Below are positions 54,342 to 62,651 of a DNA stretch of 64,000 nucleotides, piece by piece. The first letter of the stretch is position 1. Every line of letters starts with the position of its first letter. Location of the stretch: assembly GCA_965248775.1 (NCBI GenBank), contig OZ252150.1:6076001-6140000 (forward strand), in the 5' to 3' direction. The position numbers were made by a program, and so were the translations under genes. The DNA comes from JBHHUI01 sp965248775 (GTDB lineage Bacteria > Chloroflexota > Anaerolineae > Anaerolineales > JBHHUI01). The notes beneath the pieces were generated by a model. That model searched no databases, had not been told where the DNA came from, and saw nothing but the letters and a program-made list of their open reading frames with translations.

Positions 54342-55325
54342 CACGCCTTCTGTAATGCGCACCATCTGCGTGAACTGCAATTCATCGTCGAGCAATATCA
54401 GCAACCCTGAGCGCAGGAAATGGCGCTGTTGTTGCTGGAAATCAAGGCTGAAGTCGGGGCCGCCCCGGCCGAGCACACTTGCCTGTCGCCGGCGCTGCGC
54501 ACGTATTATGAACAACGTTACGATGAACTGATCCAACAAGGCCTGATCGCCAATCCGCCGCCGACTAACCCGCCGCCCCGGAAACGCGGGCGTAAGAAGC
54601 AGGCACCACCCAAGAACCTGCTCGACCGCTTGCGGCAACACAAACCCGAGGTGCTTGCGTTCATGTATGATTTTCGTGTGCCCTTCGACAACAACCTGGC
54701 AGAACGAGACGTCCGCATGATTAAGGTGAAACAAAAGATCTCCGGTACCTTCCGTACCTGCGGCGGTGCCGAGACCTTCGCCGCCATACGCTCCTACATC
54801 TCGACCGCTCGCAAGCAGGGGTGCCTGGTCATCAGTGCAATCCAGGACGCTTTTATGGGCAATCCCTTCGTTCCGCATGCATTCGAGGCCTAGCCTGAGT
54901 ATATACCTTAAATTTACATAAGGAACTAGCCTGTCTCGGCTACTTTAGATCATCCGCCGGATTCTCCCCTAATAATCGGTCCCTGAGGGCACTCTGATAA
55001 GTTATCATTCTGCTCGATCCCCACCAGTACCGGCAATGAACAGACCATGATACCGATCCTTTTTACCTTTTGGAAGCTGTTTAGCAGCCGCTTTCAATAT
55101 ACCCTCAGACAGTGGACCCGACCAGCGACAGCCGCGCTCGCGCTGAGTGTCCTCACCGACCTAAGCCGTTCCCGAACCGACTTGCTCGCCGAAAACGTTC
55201 TGCTGCGCCAACAACTCATCGTTCTCAATCGTCAAGTCAAACGTCCGGCGCTGACCACAAGCGACCGGATTCACCTCGGGTTGCTCGCGCGCTGCACTCG
55301 TTATTGGCGACAGGCGCTCCTCACC

Positions 55326-55377
55326 CCGTCCAGTACAGCGTGCAGTGCTCACGCCACTGTGCCGACGGGACTGGGTC
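55326..55377 (+). repeat. Palindromic insertion i (about 52 nt)
   Basis: It separates RYWRQALL from VQPDTLLRWQ. It contains GTCCAGTACAGCGTGCAGTG, CACTGTGCCG and GGGACTGGGTC. The shift from frame 0 to frame 1 requires a length of 1 modulo 3; 52 nt leaves one ancestral codon in place, but the exact ends are uncertain by a few bases. Confidence 0.6.
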
Positions 55378-55749
55378 GTGCAACCGGACACTTTACTTCG
55401 CTGGCAGCGCGAACTCTTCCGGCGCTACTGGCGGCGTAAATCGAAAACCAAACAGCGCGTCTCGCGAATCGAATCACAAACCATCGACCTGATAAAGCGG
55501 ATGGCGACAGAGAATCGTCTGTGGGGCGCAGAACGTATACGAGGCGAGCTACTCAAGCTCGATATCCGGGTCAGCAAGCGCACGATTCAGCGGTACATGC
55601 CCAATCGTGAACATCAACCCAATCAAACATGGGCCACTTTCCTCCGGAATCATGCTGCCCACATCTGGGCCTGCGACTTCACAGTCGTGCACGACTTGCT
55701 CTTTCGTCCCTTGTACATCTTCGTTTTCATCGAATTGCAGACCCGCCGC

Positions 55750-55801
55750 ACCGAGTACTGCCGCACAGTCGGGTGCAGACTGCACTCGGTACCCGGCAAG
55801 T
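55750..55801 (+). repeat. Palindromic insertion ii (about 52 nt)
   Basis: It lies between QTRR and VVHANVTRSP. It contains ACCGAGTACTGCCGCACAGT and GTGCAGACTGCACTCGGTA; the outer arms ACCGAGT / ACTCGGT and the core GTGCAGACTGCAC are palindromic. The frame changes by 1, which fits 52 nt. Confidence 0.65.
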
Positions 55802-55840
55802 GTTGTGCATGCTAACGTAACGCGCTCACCCACGGATGCA

Positions 55841-55918
55841 TACCGACCCAGTTCGTTTCACGACCCAGTGCGTTCGCCGCGTCCCGGCGCCGCGACGGGG
55901 TGACTGGGCGGTACTGGG
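55841..55918 (+). repeat. Palindromic insertion iii (about 78 nt)
   Basis: It is placed between PTDA and WTAQQLREATAW. It begins TACCGACCCAGTTCGTTTCA and ends GTGACTGGGCGGTACTGGG. The beginning (about 30 bases) and the last 20 or so are identical to the insertion at 60946-60999. The length keeps the frame but brings in a TGA (55901-55903). Confidence 0.75.
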
Positions 55919-55984
55919 TGGACTGCACAACAGCTACGCGAAGCTACTGCCTGGAACGCACACCCCGACTATCTCATCCGAGAC

Positions 55985-56010
55985 CCAGTGCAGTACACAC
56001 TGGACTGCGT
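55985..56010 (+). repeat. Palindromic insertion iv (about 26 nt)
   Basis: It lies between YLIRD and RDGKHGGQFATL. The inserted DNA, CCAGTGCAGTACACACTGG plus seven bases, is a small palindrome (CCAGTG / CACTGG). The frame changes by 2, which fits 26 nt. Confidence 0.65.
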
Positions 56011-56361
56011 CGTGACGGCAAGCACGGAGGCCAGTTCGCAACGCTTGCCGCCAACACAGGCATCGATGAACTCTTGACCCCTTATCGAGCTCCCCGAGCG
56101 AACGCCTTCTGCGAACGCTTCATCGGCAGCCTGCGCCGCGAATGTCTGGACCACGTGCTGGTACTGCATCGCCAACATCTGGAGCGCATCGTCAGCGAGT
56201 ATGTGGGCTACTACAATTCCTCGCGTCCTCACCAGGGTATTGACCAACGCGTGCTGGCGTTCTTCGATTCAAGCCCGTGGCACGGCGCGGGCCAGATCAC
56301 ATCCGTGGCATTCCTGGGCGGCCTGCACCACAGCTATTCTCCTAGCGCGTACGTACACTGA

Positions 56362-56695
56362 TAGCCGGCAATCGCAGCATGTAGCAAATAAAAAACCACC
56401 AGCGATGCGCTGATGGCTAGGCGGAGTCTGCCGTGCTGACTAGATTCACGCGTGGTATGTAAACTCCGATACTCGCAACATGCTATTCACGCATCGTCAG
56501 TTTGTCGACCTGGTGACGGCCTGGTCAGTATATCCAGTTACCCATCTCGAAGTCATCAGAAAGTGGGTGGAGGACGAAGGTAGCCAGCACAGGCGTTCGC
56601 GTTCTGCTCCTGTGGAGGCTTGGGCTAACCCTTCGCCGCTAATCAGCTGTTCGTGGAGTTTCGCGTCTCGGCGGAAGGCTCGACCCCAAGTTCAG
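56362..56695. other. Non-coding stretch between transposase and EamA copy 2
   Basis: No gene is recognised. A hairpin, CCACCAGCGATGCGCTGATGG (56397-56417) after a run of A, could terminate the transposase transcript. An unremarkable plus-strand frame (LVTAWSVYPVTHLEVIRKW) from 56480 has no family I can name. Confidence 0.3.
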
Positions 56696-57797
56696 GTCTA
56701 GGAATTTATACATTTTTTCAGGTTATACTTGGCCTCAAACGCAATATTACCCCCCCAGTCGCGCGGGCGTACAATACACTCCCGTAGCGTTTCCAACCAA
56801 AGAGGCCTCCTAATCCCATTCCGCTCACCCCTATTTTCGGCTTCCGATCCCGCTGCCAAACAACCGGGTTTCCCCCGCGCCCAACCCGATACCCAACACC
56901 GCTGGCTCGGATGGCTGCTGGCGCTGCTCATGGTGCTCGCCGGCAGCTTAGGACCGCCTATCACTCGCGCGGCCATTGATTGGGGGTTAAACCCCGCAAC
57001 GCTGGCGATGGCGCGCCACCTATTCGGGGTCATGCTGCTGGGCGCTGCGTTGGGGGTTGCCGCACCGGCGCATTTCCGCATCGACCGGCACGGGTTGCTC
57101 TTCGCCAGCCTGGCCGGGCTATTGTTAGGCATCGGTGTGATGGCGTTCCACTGGGCGCTTACGCGGGTCAGTGCTTCGGTCGCATCGATGCTGCTTTCGA
57201 TCAATCCGCTGTTTGTGCTACTCTTACTGGCGCTGCGCGGCGAGAAGTTCACCTACCGCAATACGGTTCGCCTGGCGCTCGGCATGAGCGGCATTTATCT
57301 CCTCATCGGACCGGGCGGTCAGGTGGACGTCTGGGGCGTGTTGTTGGTTCTGTTCGCCGTGCTCGCCAACGCCGGTCAATTGGTCATAATCCAGTGGTTT
57401 CTACGGGACTACAACACTTGGCAGGTGACTGTATATCACTTCACAGGAGCGACGTTGGCCGTTAGCGCCCTCTGGCTCCTGCAGGGCGTCCAGTGGCACG
57501 TTCCGGGGCCTGTCAGCATGTTGTTCATCGGGGCCGACGGTGTTGTTCGGTTTTACCGTGCGCGCGGCATCCATCGGTGCGATCCGCTATATCGGCAGCG
57601 GCCAGTTAGCGCTGCTCACGCCGTTGACCTCTTTATTGGCCGTCGTCTGGTCGATGTTGTTTTTGTCTGAGCAATTTTCACTGGTTCAATGGCTCGGTGG
57701 GCTGCTGATTATCACCAGCGCCTTGCTAGCCATACGTCGTATGCGCCGCGCGCGCAGATTCCGCAGGGGATGGCGCAGTTGGTTGCGGTTATGAGGT
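56696..57797 (+). repeat. EamA transporter duplication unit, copy 2 (partner 9740-10843)
   Basis: Near-identical to 9740-10843 from AGGTCTAGGAATTTATACAT to the common GGTTATGAGGTTC. The copies lie 47 kb apart in the same orientation, so recombination between them could delete or amplify the intervening DNA. Confidence 0.85.
56729..57794 (+). pseudogene. EamA/DMT-superfamily transporter, frameshifted (copy 2)
   Basis: The protein blocks are the same as in copy 1 (HRWLGWLLALLMVLAGSLGP, VSASVASMLLSINPLFVLLL, IYLLIGPGGQVDVWGVLLVL, GSGQLALLTPLTSLLAVVWS). The frame is lost around 57530: relative to the intact copy at 16899-17879 this copy has one extra base in the same 50-nt interval where copy 1 lacks one. 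The true C-terminus continues to 57794. The exact start is uncertain. Confidence 0.82.
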
Positions 57798-57905
57798 TCT
57801 CGACGCAATTCCAGCCCCCAAAGCCAACCAGGTCTTGGTATAACCATCCTCCGGCAACCGCAGCCCAGTCGTCCCAAAGCCTGTCATCAGGCAAGTCAAC
57901 AATCT

Positions 57906-58254
57906 GGGTATTTTTGCATATCCCGCAAAAAAGGTATATTCCAGAGCTATTTATTCAGGGCCACTGAGCCTGAGCGCGTCGTTAATTCCTGTACGATAGC
58001 ATCGATGTCAATCAGTTGGAATGACTTGGTAAACTCAACACGTCCAGTCTGTCCGTGACTGGGTAGCGACCATAGAAATTGATGTGTTGCCAGGCAACTG
58101 GCGAAACTAGTCCAGTAGACACGGCCGCTGATGAAACCCCATTTTCCACCTGTTGCCGTCGCACATTCGATAAGATCGTCGCATTGAAAAAGATAATACA
58201 GTTATCTAGTTTGTAGTTGGAAAATACCTTTTTGCGGGATATGCAAAAATACCC
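57906..58254. repeat. MITE-like element with 37-bp terminal inverted repeats
   Basis: The left end, starting GGGTATTTTTGCATATCCCG (57906-57943), and the right end 58218-58254 are inverted copies with about two differences over 37 bp. The 349-bp unit has no intact gene; the minus strand has a coding-like frame including GKWGFISGRVYWTSFASCLA and FTKSFQLIDIDAIVQELT, possibly a remnant of the parent gene. It lies between EamA copy 2 and the lipoprotein gene. No clear target duplication was found. Confidence 0.75.
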
Positions 58255-58317
58255 TATTTGTCATGCTGGCGAGACCGACAACGCATCCGCCGCCGCTCAT
58301 CTTCTTTGGAGATTATT

Positions 58318-58983
58318 ATGACGTTCAAGAGATCTCTAACTTTCATTTCAATGCTGTCCCTTCTCTTATTCGCCTGCAGTCTCTTCGGAGGACAAGAACA
58401 GGACGAGGAAGGCCCCTCGCAGGAAAGCCTTATTCAGACGGCCATCGCGCAGACTGAGGCGGCCCGCCCAACGGAAACTGTCACGGACACGCTGGAGCCG
58501 ACCCTGACTGATACACCGGCTCCGACTGACACGCTCATCCCAACGGATACACCAGACCCGACGGAGACGCCCTCAGCAGCTGCCGGCGGTGGAACGAGCG
58601 CCACGGCGACAGTCGTGGCGGCTGAGGATTGTTCGTCCGACGACGTGGCTGCGTGGACCGCGGCGAGCGCGGCCGTCATCGCCGAAATGCGTGCCGATGC
58701 TGCCTTGGTTTCCGCCAATCCCGCGCTGCTCACCGATCCGATACAGGGGCCCTTGCTAGCCTTACGAGCGCTGGCTCGACAGAACACCGTCGCTGCCCTT
58801 ACAGCGCCTGGCTGTCTACAGGACGCCCAATCAGAATTGGCAACCGCAGTGGGCCAAAACAACAGCGCATTTGAATTGGCTGCGGGCGGCGATGTGGCGA
58901 GCACGGCCGCGGATATTGCGGCCTCAACGTCTGCCTTGACACAGGTGGAGGCCGCTATCAGCCAGGTTACCGGTGGCGGGTAA
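58318..58983 (+). CDS. Lipoprotein with Thr/Pro-rich linker, unknown function
   Basis: 221 residues. The start at MTFKRSLTFISMLSLLLFAC has GGAG 8 bases upstream; LLFAC is a lipobox with Cys 20 as the lipidation site. Residues about 45-85 are a low-complexity PT-rich linker (TETVTDTLEPTLTDTPAPTD), common in Chloroflexota surface proteins. The C-terminal 130 residues are Ala-rich and helical, with two Cys (AAEDCSSDD, APGCLQDAQ) that may form a disulfide. No known domain is recognised. Its 5' region abuts the MITE-like element. Confidence 0.75.
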   Translation: MTFKRSLTFISMLSLLLFACSLFGGQEQDEEGPSQESLIQTAIAQTEAARPTETVTDTLEPTLTDTPAPTDTLIPTDTPDPTETPSAAAGGGTSATATVVAAEDCSSDDVAAWTAASAAVIAEMRADAALVSANPALLTDPIQGPLLALRALARQNTVAALTAPGCLQDAQSELATAVGQNNSAFELAAGGDVASTAADIAASTSALTQVEAAISQVTGGG

Positions 58984-59070
58984 CCGGATGGCGTAAAGTT
59001 ATTATGCTTCTCACTACACGCAGTGTGGTGCGCTTATGGAATTGTCGCTTTCCGTAAGTAAACATAGAAA

Positions 59071-59102
59071 CGGGCAACGATACCTGCCAGCGTCGTTGCC
59101 CG
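59071..59102. terminator. Hairpin between the convergent lipoprotein genes
   Basis: CGGGCAACGA (59071-59080) pairs perfectly with TCGTTGCCCG (59093-59102). No T-run follows on either strand. A second small dyad, CCAATCG / CGATTGG, is at 59120-59136. The position between convergent genes fits a shared terminator. Confidence 0.5.
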
Positions 59103-59149
59103 CGTAATTGTGGAAATACCAATCGCGCCGATTGGCATTGTACTCAGGG

Positions 59150-59596
59150 CTATCCTTGGATGAAGGTCATCGTGCCGGCGCCGTCGCGCAGACTTAATAT
59201 GAGCTCTCCACCCTCGACCGCATAGCTCTCGACACGACTAAGCAAATCCAAATACTGCGCGTCTAACGATTGCTCGCCACAAAAGGCCATTGTGGAAGGG
59301 CCAAGTAGTATTGAGAGCGCATCACCGTCCAGTGTGTACGAGCCCCCCACAAAGTTGCAGTCGGCAGTGATAGTCAACTCGCCGTCCGATCCGAGGGTCA
59401 GTGTGTAGTTTTCTGGTGTGGGCACCAAAGATTGAGAAGCCGGTTCTGTCTCGACCAGCTCAGTCCACTGCCAGGTAACGTCGGTAATGACGTCGCTGGC
59501 TGCTGAGCCGCCGCATGCCGTGGCCGCAATTGAGACCACCAGAAGCAGAACAATAAACGCGAGAGAGCGGTTTGGTTTGAAAGTTTGTTTATACAT
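59150..59596 (-). CDS. META-domain lipoprotein
   Basis: 148 residues. The N-terminus MYKQTFKPNRSLAFIVLLLV ends in the lipobox IAATACGG. The rest fits a META (HslJ-like) domain: VTWQWTELVE, NYTLTLGSDGELTITADCNF, GGSYTLDGDALSILLGPSTM, AFCGEQSLDAQYLDLLSRV and LILSLRDGAGTMTFIQG. META domains are small beta-rich extracytoplasmic modules of unclear function. The start was chosen for the signal sequence; an ATG 16 codons upstream is also in frame. Confidence 0.82.
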   Translation of the reverse strand: MYKQTFKPNRSLAFIVLLLVVSIAATACGGSAASDVITDVTWQWTELVETEPASQSLVPTPENYTLTLGSDGELTITADCNFVGGSYTLDGDALSILLGPSTMAFCGEQSLDAQYLDLLSRVESYAVEGGELILSLRDGAGTMTFIQG

Positions 59597-60258
59597 AATC
59601 GTTAGCCTATATTCTCCTAATGCTGAAATTGCATCAATACTCAAGACGTTCGAGACAAAAGAAAGGTTCCATAGTATTACAGCGCAAGGTCGCGCGAAAA
59701 GGATAGAGAGCAGCTAAAAAAGGATGGACATGGTAATCTTCTCCAAATACGGCCAAGCATAAGGAGAAGAAAGCTACCATGTCCCCTGAAATTGTAACGG
59801 ATATTTACCCACCGCCTGAATGGAGTTTGGCGGAAGAAGACATCCAGCAAATGGTTGACGAACTGGAACGATACTATCAAGAATTCGCGCCAGCATTTGA
59901 GCGCTGCGATCAGGCCGCTCACGGCTGGGTGTACCTGAAAGGGCTGTTGAGCGACCTGCCGCGCACCCCGTCCAGCCGCCGGGGCTGGGAAGTGACCGAG
60001 CGGATCGCCTTGCGTTTCGGAAAGAATGTGCGCAGTTTGCAGCATTTCATCGGGCAGAGCCCGTGGGGATGTGAAGGGCTGCTGAAGAGACACCAGGAGC
60101 AGGTTGTGGAAACCCTGGGCGAAGATGACGGAGTGGTGCTGGTAGATGAGTCGGGGATGGTCAGACAGGGAGCCAGCTCGGTCGGTGTCTCCAGTCAATA
60201 TTGTGGGTCGGTAGGGAAGGTGGCCAATTCGCAAGTGGGGGTCTACCTGGGGTATACC

Positions 60259-60312
60259 GACCCACCCAGTCCCGAAAGTACTGGGTCGGGAGTTCGTTCG
60301 GTACTGGGTGCC
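60259..60312 (+). repeat. 54-nt palindromic insertion in IS701 (first)
   Basis: It lies between VGVYLGYT and SRKGHSFLDVRL and adds DPPSPESTGSGVRSVLGA. The DNA contains CGACCCACCCAGTCCCG, AGTACTGGGTCGGG and CGGTACTGGGTG. The frame is preserved. The ends may shift by a codon. Confidence 0.7.
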
Positions 60313-60945
60313 AGTCGGAAAGGTCATAGCTTTTTGGATGTGCGCTTGTTCTTGCCGGAGAAGTGGTTTGAAGAAAGCCACAAAGACCTTCGTCAAGCTT
60401 GCGGTGTACCATATGAGCTTCGTCCTCAGACCAAGCCCGAAATCGCCCTTGAATTGTTGGAAAATGCGCTTCAAAGGGGAGGATTGCCCTTCAAATGGGT
60501 AGCTGCGGACGCATTGTACGGCGATGCGCCCGATTTTCGAGATGGAATCGCCGCTTTGAACAAGTGGTATTTCGCGGAAGTGCGTTGCACGACGCGCATC
60601 TGGTTGGAGCGACCTGGAGTGGCTGTCCCGCCCTGGAAAGGCCGCGGCTGGCGCCCAACGCGCCGGCGCTTGAAAAACCCGAAGCAGAAAGCCATCCAAG
60701 TCGATGGACTGGCCCAACAATTGCACGCAAAAGCCTGGGTGCGAGCCAAAATCAAAGAAGGTGCTTAGGGCCCCCTGGTGTGTGATTTCGCCTGCTTGCG
60801 GGTCATTGAAGTGCGGGATGGTTTGCCGGGCCAGGACCTCTGGCTCGTCATGCGGCGCAACCTGGCTGACCCGACCGAAATCAAATACTACTTCAGCAAT
60901 GCGCCCGCTGACAGCGACCCGGCTGAATTGGTGCGCCTCAGCGGC

Positions 60946-60999
60946 ATACCGACCCAGTTCGTTTCACGACCCAGTTCATTCGTGACTGGGCGGTACTGG
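60946..60999 (+). repeat. 54-nt palindromic insertion in IS701 (second)
   Basis: It lies between LVRLSG and VRWPVEIIFRAG and adds IPTQFVSRPSSFVTGRYW. The DNA starts ATACCGACCCAGTTCGTTTC and ends GACTGGGCGGTACTGG, the same modules as insertion iii at 55841. TCACGA / TCGTGA arms frame the centre. The frame is preserved. Confidence 0.75.
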
Positions 61000-61248
61000 G
61001 TGCGCTGGCCGGTCGAGATCATTTTTCGGGCCGGCAAGGTCGAAGTCGGCTTTGACCATTACGAACTGCGCAGCTGGCTGGGATGGCACCATCATATGGT
61101 GTTTGCTTTTCTGGCTCATCTTTTCCTGGTCAGAATGCGGATCTTTTTCAAAAAACGAGCGCCAGCCTTGACGGTCTATCAGGTGCGCTTACTTTTGTTG
61201 AGTGTTTTGCCAATGCCAAAATTCGATATCTCTGCTGCCATCCAGACC

Positions 61249-62533
61249 GGTAGCACGTCCTCTAATCGTGTTCATGTGCACCATCGTTGCATGAGGCGCA
61301 AAGTCTCCCTGGAAGGCGGCCCGCGGCGCTTGGGCGGCGTCCAGCACGGGGGCGGCACTTTGAAATGCAATAGTTCAGCAATGCTCCAACAGTGGTCGGT
61401 CACACTGGCTGCGAGAGCCGGTGTACGTTGCACCCAACGATATCCGTGCGAGCCGACCGAGAGCCGCAACCGCAAGCTCTTATGATAGTCACAGAAATTG
61501 TAGAAACAGCCGACGACAAACATGCCCGCGGCGAGGGTCTCGGCTTGTTGCGCCAGATGGCGAGTGCGGCGCGCGAGGCAGCTCAACCGTTGGCGGAACG
61601 TGGCGTTCAGCCGCTCGATATAGGCAGTGTTGATCATGCCGCGGCCCTGGGTGGCATCGATGAGTTGTGTAATCATCTCACGTGCACCTTGCACGATGCG
61701 GCGGTCGATAGTCAACTTGCCAGCCGCACGTTGTTTGACAACTTGTACAATGGCGATGTCAGGCCAGGACAGCAGCTGAGGTCGGCCGTGTGGACCGCGG
61801 CGTGGCAAGGGGGACCGGAAGGCTTTTCGAAACGCGTCCACATAGCTCGCCAGACCGTCCACCGCCAGCAGGAGCGGTCGCGCGAGAGCAACCGCACGGA
61901 TTTGCTCGGCCAGCGTGCGAATGAGCTCTTTGTCACGTTTGGCACTGATGACGCCACCCAGCCACAGCCTCGTAGGGACCATCATGGCCATGGCCATCCA
62001 GAGCGTGCCGCGTTGCGTCTTGACTTTGATCTCATCCGCTTGTACTTGTTGCAAGTCCAACTGACTTTTCCCGACCACATGCGCATGGATGGCATGGCAC
62101 CGTTCTCCCGCACGACGCCACCATCTCTGCACTGTACGCTCGTGCAATCCGAAAGCCGCCACGATCGCCTGGCGCGGGCAACCATCACGACCCTGTCGGG
62201 CGCGACAAGGGTAGGCCAGCAAGGTGATTACCAACATCACGATCTTAGGGTCAGTGCGCAAGCGATAGAAAAGCGTGCCTTTGGTCGCCGCGAAGGTCGT
62301 GTCGCACACCTCGCACTGGTAGCGTTTTTCCTGCTGACTATGGACGCTGATATTCCCTTCGCCAGTTTGACCTCTTGCCGCACAATCGATATTCGGGCAG
62401 AATGCTTCCGCCGGGTTCATTGGCCCCCTCCTGCATTGCATAAACCACAATTACAGGAGTTTGCTAGTGAACCCGCTTTTGTTCAAGCGCTAGCGCTCAA
62501 TACCAGCGATCACGGTTAGAGGATGTCCTACCT
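61249..62533 (-). mobile_element. IS1-like insertion sequence inside IS701
   Basis: The ends are GGTAGCACGTCCTCTAATCG (61249) and, read inward from 62533, GGTAGGACATCCTCTAACCG. The 8-bp target repeat TCCAGACC is at 61241-61248 and 62534-62541. Length is 1,285 bp. Joining the flanks with one target repeat restores the IS701 frame. Confidence 0.92.
61272..62420 (-). CDS. IS1-superfamily DDE transposase (long form)
   Basis: About 382 residues. An N-terminal zinc ribbon (FCPNIDCAARGQTGEGNISV, YQCEVCDTTFAATKG) and helix-turn-helix (QAIVAAFGLHERTVQRWWRR) are followed by a DDE domain with VQADEIKVKTQRGTLWMAMA, LLAVDGLASYVDAF and NTAYIERLNATFRQRLSCLA. The start MNPAEAFCPN has AGGAGG just upstream; an ATG ten codons earlier is also in frame. 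The 8-bp target repeat and GGTA ends fit the IS1 family. The frame is intact. Confidence 0.85.
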   Translation of the reverse strand: MNPAEAFCPNIDCAARGQTGEGNISVHSQQEKRYQCEVCDTTFAATKGTLFYRLRTDPKIVMLVITLLAYPCRARQGRDGCPRQAIVAAFGLHERTVQRWWRRAGERCHAIHAHVVGKSQLDLQQVQADEIKVKTQRGTLWMAMAMMVPTRLWLGGVISAKRDKELIRTLAEQIRAVALARPLLLAVDGLASYVDAFRKAFRSPLPRRGPHGRPQLLSWPDIAIVQVVKQRAAGKLTIDRRIVQGAREMITQLIDATQGRGMINTAYIERLNATFRQRLSCLARRTRHLAQQAETLAAGMFVVGCFYNFCDYHKSLRLRLSVGSHGYRWVQRTPALAASVTDHCWSIAELLHFKVPPPCWTPPKRRGPPSRETLRLMQRWCT

Positions 62534-62651
62534 CCAGACCGTTCGCTACTATCAACGAAGAAACTACACGGCCTATCTTTCTCATCGTAAGCACCGCTTG
62601 CAGCGACTTTCAGCAAACCTTGCGCTGTAATACTAGTCAGGATATCAGATT

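Larger units (their letters stand above)
51883..54893 (+). pseudogene. IS66-family transposase (TnpC), split by IS256
   Basis: The N-terminal part MTATMADERDQLREMDAETL, the coiled coil, KNSRNSGKPPSSDRLKKPRT and the zinc motif LLRCPHCATDL run to 52620. The IS256 insertion follows, after which the frame resumes exactly (AGQL | HWLHVASTAHLTYYGVHPKR). Further lesions are a 27-nt insertion at 54315-54341 and a TGG-to-TGA change (QQP*AQEM, 54408-54410). The C-terminus (DNNLAERDVRMIKVKQKISG, FRTCGGAETFAAIRSY) is intact. No TnpA or TnpB gene lies upstream, as in the ISBst12-type subgroup. Confidence 0.88.
55047..56361 (+). pseudogene. Integrase-core (rve) transposase carrying four palindromic insertions
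   Basis: Parts in successive frames: DLSRSRTDLLAENVLLRQQL, then VVQPDTLLRWQRELFRRYWR and RIRGELLKLDIRVSKRTIQR, the first Asp in AHIWACDFTVVHDLLFRPLY, VVHANVTRSPTDA, QQLREATAWNAHPDYLIRD with the second Asp, and the Glu region RANAFCERFIGSLRRECLDH with YYNSSRPHQGIDQ. This is an IS3/IS481-type DDE integrase domain. Between these blocks lie four insertions of ACCCAGT/ACTGGGT-type sequence, which account for the changes of frame and one stop. Confidence 0.82.
59779..62630 (+). pseudogene. IS701-type transposase with two in-frame insertions, a TAG and an inserted IS1-like element
   Basis: It starts MSPEIVTDIYPPPEWSLAEE with AAGGAGAAG upstream. The core has VVLVDESGMVRQGASSVGVS, YCGSVGKVANSQVGVYLGYT and WVAADALYGDAPDFRDGI, typical of IS701. 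Two 18-codon insertions (60259-60312, 60946-60999) keep the frame. An in-frame TAG (60766-60768) replaces a codon in KIKEGA*GPLVCDFA. An IS1-like element follows at 61249. Beyond it the frame resumes (AAIQ | TVRYYQRRNYTAYLSH) and ends at TAA 62628-62630. Confidence 0.87.

Noticed and set aside
55326..56010. Integron attC sites
   Set aside because: No GTTRRRY core, no R/L box organisation, no cassette genes and no integron integrase nearby.
58052..58072. GTGACTGGGTAGCGACC inside the 349-bp MITE-like unit as a repeat-family site
   Set aside because: Only part of the module is present, and it reads naturally in the minus-strand coding remnant.
2..60768. TAG as a reassigned sense codon
   Set aside because: Intact genes here (SDR at 1312, alcohol dehydrogenase, gamma-glutamyltransferase) end with TAG at the expected family length, and TAA and TGA also interrupt decayed genes.
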